Shown: piece by piece, positions 35,328 through 38,861 of the stretch
How the letters are laid out: each line of letters starts with the position of its first letter
Position numbering within the stretch: the first letter of the stretch is position 1
NCBI GenBank assembly: GCA_944382885.1
Contig: CALWNT010000104.1
Span: forward strand, 1-38,861
DNA length: 38,861 nt
Direction of reading: 5' to 3'
Source: an uncultured Clostridia bacterium
Lineage (GTDB): Bacteria; Bacillota; Clostridia; Oscillospirales; Ruminococcaceae
Notes under the pieces: model-generated
What the model was told of the DNA's origin: nothing
Databases searched by the model: none
What the model saw: only the letters and a program-made list of their open reading frames with translations
Made by a program: the position numbers and the translations under genes

Positions 35328-35413
35328 AAGTACGCTCCCTTCCATTTAGAGGAATCATTCCTGCTGTTTGAAACAGAACCCATTTCCATAAAGAAATGCT
35401 CTACTTCATTTTA
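35328..35413. other. Upstream region of the GtrA gene, no gene seen
   Basis: This stretch is AT-rich. A minus-strand TATAAT (35418-35413) lies about 85 bases before the GtrA start but has no convincing -35. No reading frame was recognised. Confidence 0.35.
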
Positions 35414-35442
35414 TTATAATCCAATTTGGAGAGCAATATAAT
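35414..35442 (+). promoter_or_regulatory. Candidate promoter of an orphan transcript
   Basis: TTATAA (35414-35419), a 17-base spacer and a perfect TATAAT (35437-35442) on the plus strand. Transcription would begin near 35449 and run into the terminator at 35519-35564 without passing a protein gene. The -35 is weak. Confidence 0.35.
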
Positions 35443-35448
35443 AGGAAT

Positions 35449-35564
35449 TTGTTAAAATATAAACCATCCTTCCTATAGTAGGTATCAATCATCTTTACTT
35501 TGACCTTATTTTGAGCCATTGCATCACTCTGTCCGAAGAAAACGGATAGAGTGATGCAATTTTT
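35449..35564 (+). ncRNA. Candidate small RNA, about 115 bases
   Basis: This is an inference from a promoter-like pair followed by a strong terminator with nothing coding in between. The 5' part is AT-rich and mostly unstructured and the 3' part is the terminator hairpin, the usual shape of a base-pairing small RNA. It does not resemble tmRNA, 6S, SRP RNA, RNase P RNA or a tRNA as far as I can see. Confidence 0.3.
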
Positions 35565-35566
35565 GC
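35519..35566 (+). terminator. Strong terminator without an adjacent protein gene
   Basis: A 17-base inverted repeat (35519-35535 and 35543-35559, one mismatch) with a seven-base loop, followed by TTTTT. The T-run is only on the plus strand. The nearest plus-strand gene upstream ends 630 bases away. Confidence 0.85.
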
Positions 35567-35764
35567 CCTTTATTGGCAGGCAGAGCAACTCGTGACAATT
35601 TATTTTGTTTTAAAATTGTCAAGCTATTTTTACAAATTCTGATAGATTCACAAATATTTCTGCGAATTATACAGAAATATAATTTTTTTATTGTGCAAAC
35701 AAGACGAAATCTTTACCTCAACTTTTTCTTTCTTTTAAATTATGTAAAAAATAGTGAAAACTCC
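35567..35764. other. AT-rich spacer with two weak hairpins
   Basis: GACAATTT/AAATTGTC (35594-35620) and ATATTTCTG/CAGAAATAT (35654-35680) are inverted repeats; the second is followed by AATTTTTTTA and could be a weak terminator. No gene was recognised. Confidence 0.45.
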
Positions 35765-35793
35765 TTGCAAAATACGAAAACCCGGATTATGAT
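35765..35793 (+). promoter_or_regulatory. Promoter of aroE-aroK
   Basis: TTGCAA (35765-35770), a 17-base spacer and TATGAT (35788-35793). Transcription would begin near 35800, giving a leader of about 170 bases. The leader includes a CCGCTTCAGCGG hairpin (about 35819-35830). I see no T-box features in it. Confidence 0.6.
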
Positions 35794-35835
35794 AAGGGTG
35801 ACAAATTTTCTTCTGTAGCCGCTTCAGCGGCTGAA

Positions 35836-35949
35836 ATGACGATATCTATTAACATCTCAGGCATCAACAAGACTGCCGTATTGCCGATTTATGCTTCTAT
35901 TCTCTTTGGAGAAAACCAAATTTTCATTCATAATTATTTTGTTTATTGA
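35836..35949 (+). CDS. Possible short leader reading frame upstream of aroE
   Basis: A 37-codon frame starting MTISINISGINKTAV lies inside the aroE leader and ends 20 bases before the aroE ATG. Its last nine residues are IFIHNYFVY, rich in Phe and Tyr, products of the pathway. The ribosome binding site is poor and AT-rich DNA favours such residues by chance, so this may not be translated. Confidence 0.18.
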   Translation: MTISINISGINKTAVLPIYASILFGENQIFIHNYFVY

Positions 35950-35969
35950 TATAAAAGGACTGATTTTTC

Positions 35970-36851
35970 ATGGCACAAAAAACTTATAAACTTTTGGGCT
36001 ATCCATTGGCGCATTCCCTTTCTCCTTTTATCCACGAAAGGCTATTTCAGCTTTCCAAAAAGAATTCTATCTATGATCTTTATGAGATTTCTCAGCAGAA
36101 TTTTGAACAGAATGTAGAGTCTTTGCTGAAAAATGATGGACTGAACATCACCATTCCCTATAAAGTGGCAATTATCAAACACCTGGATAAAATTGATGAA
36201 CGGGCAAAACTGTATAATTCCGTCAATACCGTTCACTGCGGCGAGAAGGAGACCGTCGGCTACAACACAGATTGCTACGGCTTCTTACAGGGAATCAAGG
36301 ATTTGGGTACTTCTTTAGACGCTGGTCCTGTCCTCCTGCTGGGAGCCGGCGGGGCGGCGAATATGATCGCGACGGAAGTTGCACTTACTGGCTCCCGTCT
36401 CACTATCGCCGTCAGGGAAAGCGGCCTGCCTCGTGCGGAGGCTCTACGCAATCAATTGATGACTGTCAACGCTGCCTGCTATGTCAACGTAACTACGCTG
36501 GATCAAATTGAGGGCAGTTATAATCTTTTGGTAAACGCCACCCCGGTAGGAATGTATCCGCATATGAACGAATGCCCTGTTTCCAAAGAAGTAATTTCAT
36601 CCGTAAAATATGTGTACGACCTGATTTACAACCCTGTGGAGACAAAACTGATCCAGATGGCAAGAGAACTTTCCATTCCTGCGGCAAACGGCATTTCCAT
36701 GCTGGTATGGCAGGCCGTTTATGCCCATAAAATCTGGTATCAGGCAGATTTCAAAAAAGAAGATATCGATAAGCTCATCCGAGATACAGAAGAGAACATT
36801 GTCAATCATTTCGTGCAAAAGCTTTCCGATCGGGATACACAAAAATCCTGA
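35970..36851 (+). CDS. aroE: Shikimate dehydrogenase
   Basis: AroE (293 residues) reduces 3-dehydroshikimate with NADPH. The substrate site shows Ser16 and Ser18 (AHSLSPF), Lys65 (TIPYKVA), Asn86 (NSVNTV) and Asp101 (YNTDCYGF). The NADP-binding loop is VLLLGAGGAANMIATEVA. It is followed after 44 bases by aroK. The ATG follows AAAGGAC. The length is slightly above that of the E. coli enzyme because of a C-terminal tail. Confidence 0.95.
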   Translation: MAQKTYKLLGYPLAHSLSPFIHERLFQLSKKNSIYDLYEISQQNFEQNVESLLKNDGLNITIPYKVAIIKHLDKIDERAKLYNSVNTVHCGEKETVGYNTDCYGFLQGIKDLGTSLDAGPVLLLGAGGAANMIATEVALTGSRLTIAVRESGLPRAEALRNQLMTVNAACYVNVTTLDQIEGSYNLLVNATPVGMYPHMNECPVSKEVISSVKYVYDLIYNPVETKLIQMARELSIPAANGISMLVWQAVYAHKIWYQADFKKEDIDKLIRDTEENIVNHFVQKLSDRDTQKS

Positions 36852-36895
36852 TTTCCTTACATCAGGCAGAAGGCAGAACAATAGGAGTATCTTCC

Positions 36896-37417
36896 ATGAA
36901 ACATATTTATCTGTGCGGATTTATGGGCTGCGGAAAATCTACCATTGGCAAAGCCCTCTCCAAACGACTTTCCATGCCCTATTATGATTTGGATCAGCTG
37001 ATTGAACAAAAAGCCGGAATGCCGATCCCCGAGATTTTTGCCGCCTACGGGGAAGCACATTTCCGCGCCTTAGAGAGCGAAGTGCTGGTGGAATCCGGAA
37101 AATCTGAGCCTGCGGTCATCGCAACTGGAGGCGGTATTTTCACCAATCCCAAAAATGGGAAATTAATTCAGTCCTTGGGCATCGTCGTCTTTCTCAACAC
37201 TCCCTTTTCTTATTGTTATCAACGGATCAAAGGGGATGCTTCTCGCCCAGTAGCCGTCTCAAAGTCCAGGGAAGAACTGTTTGAACTCTATCAAAGCCGG
37301 GTTTCACGCTATCGGGCATTCTCTCATCTGAACGTCGTTTGCCGGGGCAGTATCAAACAAAGCGTACAAGATGTGCTGAAGGCTTTGCAAGCCGCAGAAC
37401 AAACGAAAAGAAGTTAA
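36896..37417 (+). CDS. aroK: Shikimate kinase
   Basis: This 173-residue kinase phosphorylates shikimate at O-3. The P-loop GFMGCGKST is at residues 8-16, shikimate-binding Asp33 is in YYDLDQLIE, Arg57 is in AHFRALESE and the GGG motif is at 78-80. The lid has DASRPV. AGGAG lies upstream of the ATG. It shares a transcript with aroE, and a terminator follows. Confidence 0.95.
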   Translation: MKHIYLCGFMGCGKSTIGKALSKRLSMPYYDLDQLIEQKAGMPIPEIFAAYGEAHFRALESEVLVESGKSEPAVIATGGGIFTNPKNGKLIQSLGIVVFLNTPFSYCYQRIKGDASRPVAVSKSREELFELYQSRVSRYRAFSHLNVVCRGSIKQSVQDVLKALQAAEQTKRS

Positions 37418-37435
37418 AATCCGTTTCAGAAAATT

Positions 37436-37474
37436 ACCCTCCATAGGGCTTCAGCCATATGGAGGGTTTTGTTG
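37436..37474 (+). terminator. Terminator of aroE-aroK
   Basis: ACCCTCCATA (37436-37445) and TATGGAGGGT (37458-37467) form a 10-base stem followed by TTTGTTGT. It lies 18 bases after the aroK stop codon and before the convergent LacI-type gene. Confidence 0.85.
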
Positions 37475-37585
37475 TACAATCGTCAAACCGACGGTTTTGG
37501 TAGTGAAAACTTACATTTCCCATTCGATTGGGTTAGGAATCGCCTCAAAATCTCCTCGATCTCTGGAAGGCGGTATTCCGCAACG

Positions 37586-38617
37586 CTATTGCCGTTTCTG
37601 TTTTGGATTGATATTTTTTACCGACTCTCTGGAAACCAGTTTAACGTCTAAGACCAGCTTTTCCACTCCTTTTTCCGCACGGTTGAGTTTTCTCAGCAAA
37701 ATATCGGAAGCCTCTCTTGCCATGCTGGAACGAGAGGTGGTAATTGTTGTCAGCTGTACTGGAAAACGGTATTTCGCTTGGATATTGTCAAATCCCACTA
37801 CCGACACATCTTCCGGCACGGAAAGTCCCCGCTTTTGCAGGCAGTAAATCACTTCCCAGGCAATCATATCGCTGAAAGCTACAATGGCGGTAGTTCCGTT
37901 TAAATCAGAAACTGCCTTTTCCACCCGGCGTCCTTCTCCCATCAAAATGGGGATCGATTTAATCAGGCTCTCGTCATAGGGAATCCCATATTCCATAAGC
38001 GCTTTCTGATACCCCATCAGCCGTTCTTTCGCCACCTGTTTGGGACCGCTTAAAAACATAATTCTGCGATGTCCATTCCGCAAAAGACATTTGGTCACTT
38101 CGTATCCGCCGGTCACCTCATCCCAGACCACATAATTGGTATCGATTCCAGAAAAACGGCGGCCCAGCAACACAAAAGGAGTATTTCGCTGTTTTAAAAA
38201 TTCAATATTCTTCTCCCCTTTTGGGGTAGGACAGATCATGATGCCGTCCACGTTTTTGCTCAGCGCCGCAATAATTGCTTTCCGCTCGATTTCCTCGTCC
38301 TCATTGGTGTTTAAGATAAAGGAAACATAGCCCTGCTCTTTTAAATAGACCTCGATATCCCGAACCAAAATAGAGAAAAAGGGATTGGAAATATCTCCTA
38401 GTATAATTGCCACAATCTTACTTACGCCGGATCGGAGAGAACTGGCGGAAGCATTTACGATATACCCCATTTCATCCGCCACTTTTTTAATTAGCTCCCG
38501 GGTTTTCGGGGAAATATCTGTTTTGTCCTTTAATGCGTGAGAAACCGTATTGATCGAGTAGCCTGTTTTTTGCGCAATGTCCTTTAACGTAACAGCTTTT
38601 TGCCCCTTAGGGATCAT
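37586..38617 (-). CDS. LacI/GalR-family transcription regulator
   Basis: This 343-residue repressor-type protein has an N-terminal helix-turn-helix (VTLKDIAQKTGYSINTVSHA, about residues 9-28) with a hinge helix (NASASSLRSG) and a periplasmic-binding-protein-like sensor domain (IVAIILGDISNPFFSILVRD, later VSVVGFDNIQAKYRFPVQLT). It would bind a sugar or similar effector. No sugar transport or utilisation genes are within the window, so its target may lie beyond the right edge or be itself. The ATG at 38617 follows AGAAGG. It is convergent with aroK. Confidence 0.9.
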   Translation of the reverse strand: MIPKGQKAVTLKDIAQKTGYSINTVSHALKDKTDISPKTRELIKKVADEMGYIVNASASSLRSGVSKIVAIILGDISNPFFSILVRDIEVYLKEQGYVSFILNTNEDEEIERKAIIAALSKNVDGIMICPTPKGEKNIEFLKQRNTPFVLLGRRFSGIDTNYVVWDEVTGGYEVTKCLLRNGHRRIMFLSGPKQVAKERLMGYQKALMEYGIPYDESLIKSIPILMGEGRRVEKAVSDLNGTTAIVAFSDMIAWEVIYCLQKRGLSVPEDVSVVGFDNIQAKYRFPVQLTTITTSRSSMAREASDILLRKLNRAEKGVEKLVLDVKLVSRESVKNINPKQKRQ

Positions 38618-38671
38618 GCAGATGCCTTCTTTCTCTTTTTCTAATAAAGTTTTGATACTATTATGAGTAAA

Positions 38672-38701
38672 ATCTTATCATACCTATTTCTGTTCCGTCA
38701 A
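38672..38701 (-). promoter_or_regulatory. Possible promoter of the LacI-type gene
   Basis: On the minus strand TTGACG (38701-38696) is one base from consensus; TAAGAT (38677-38672), 18 bases on, is a weaker -10. Transcription would begin near 38665, about 48 bases before the ATG. Confidence 0.4.
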
Positions 38702-38796
38702 TAGCAATTGCGAAATAAATTCTACTTTATCTGTGGATTTTTGCTTTTTTCTCAAATTGGCGGGCGGAAGAAGGAAAAACAGAAATTTATCTTACA

Positions 38797-38861
38797 GAAC
38801 CCTATGGGTTCTAAACTCCGTTTGTGGGGGGCCGCCCCCACACCCCGGCTCAATTTTGCTC
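38797..38861. repeat. GC-hairpin dispersed repeat at the right edge
   Basis: GAACCC/GGGTTC (38797-38811) and GTGGGGG/CCCCCAC (38824-38841) are inverted repeats; ACCCCGGC and TTTTGCT follow in the same order and nearly the same spacing as at 21303-21320. The window cuts the element. Its G+C content is far above the AT-rich DNA on its left. Confidence 0.55.

Noticed and set aside
35800..35969. T-box or other known riboswitch upstream of aroE
   Set aside because: I could not find the T-box antiterminator bulge sequence or a terminator/antiterminator pair.

Overview
This window looks like chromosome from a spore-forming, Gram-positive member of the class Clostridia. The reasons are a spmA-spmB pair, a low-to-moderate G+C content, strong AGGAGG ribosome binding sites, a single unbroken S10-spc-alpha operon with rpsD placed between rpsK and rpoA, zinc-binding (Cys-rich) versions of S4, S14, L24 and L36, and a fatty-acid operon that uses FabK as its enoyl reductase. 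I cannot assign a genus from sequence alone.

Layout. 1-173: a hairpin-rich dispersed repeat. 174-1294 (-): spmA-spmB. 1404-1772 (+): a small AbrB-type regulator with its own near-consensus promoter and a terminator. 1819-4905 (+): a Cys-type sulfatase and a MATE transporter. 5016-20754 (-): a 32-gene ribosomal operon from rpsJ to rplQ, including secY, adk, map, a KOW-domain protein, infA and rpoA. 20755-21654: no protein gene; it holds the ribosomal leader and promoter plus a composite of dispersed repeats. 21655-22209 (-): a maltose/galactoside-type O-acetyltransferase. 22413-30923 (-): the type II fatty-acid operon fabH-fabK-fabG-fabF-accB-fabZ-accC-accD-accA-acpP. fabD (31226-32152, +) is divergent from it across a region with a promoter and a perfect palindrome. 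32228-33826 (-): an LCP-family cell-wall protein and an ADP-ribose pyrophosphatase. 34001-34885 (+): an M14 zinc peptidase, which overlaps tail-to-tail with a GtrA-like membrane protein (34869-35327, -). 35346-35969: AT-rich spacer with a candidate small RNA and the aroE promoter. 35970-37417 (+): aroE-aroK. 37586-38617 (-): a LacI-type regulator, followed by another dispersed repeat at the window edge.

How the genes work together. The two large minus-strand operons supply ribosome assembly, protein export and co-translational processing (SecY, Map), and malonyl-CoA production plus the fatty-acid elongation cycle (AccABCD, FabD/H/F/G/Z/K, AcpP). aroE and aroK are two steps of the shikimate pathway. 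Most of the window is conserved housekeeping DNA and I see no clearly new multi-gene system. The points most worth a second look are regulatory: non-AUG start codons in ten genes, five of them in the ribosomal operon; structured leaders and spacers in that operon; a palindromic operator between fabH and fabD; a promoter-to-terminator unit with no protein gene at 35414-35564; and the hairpin repeat family.
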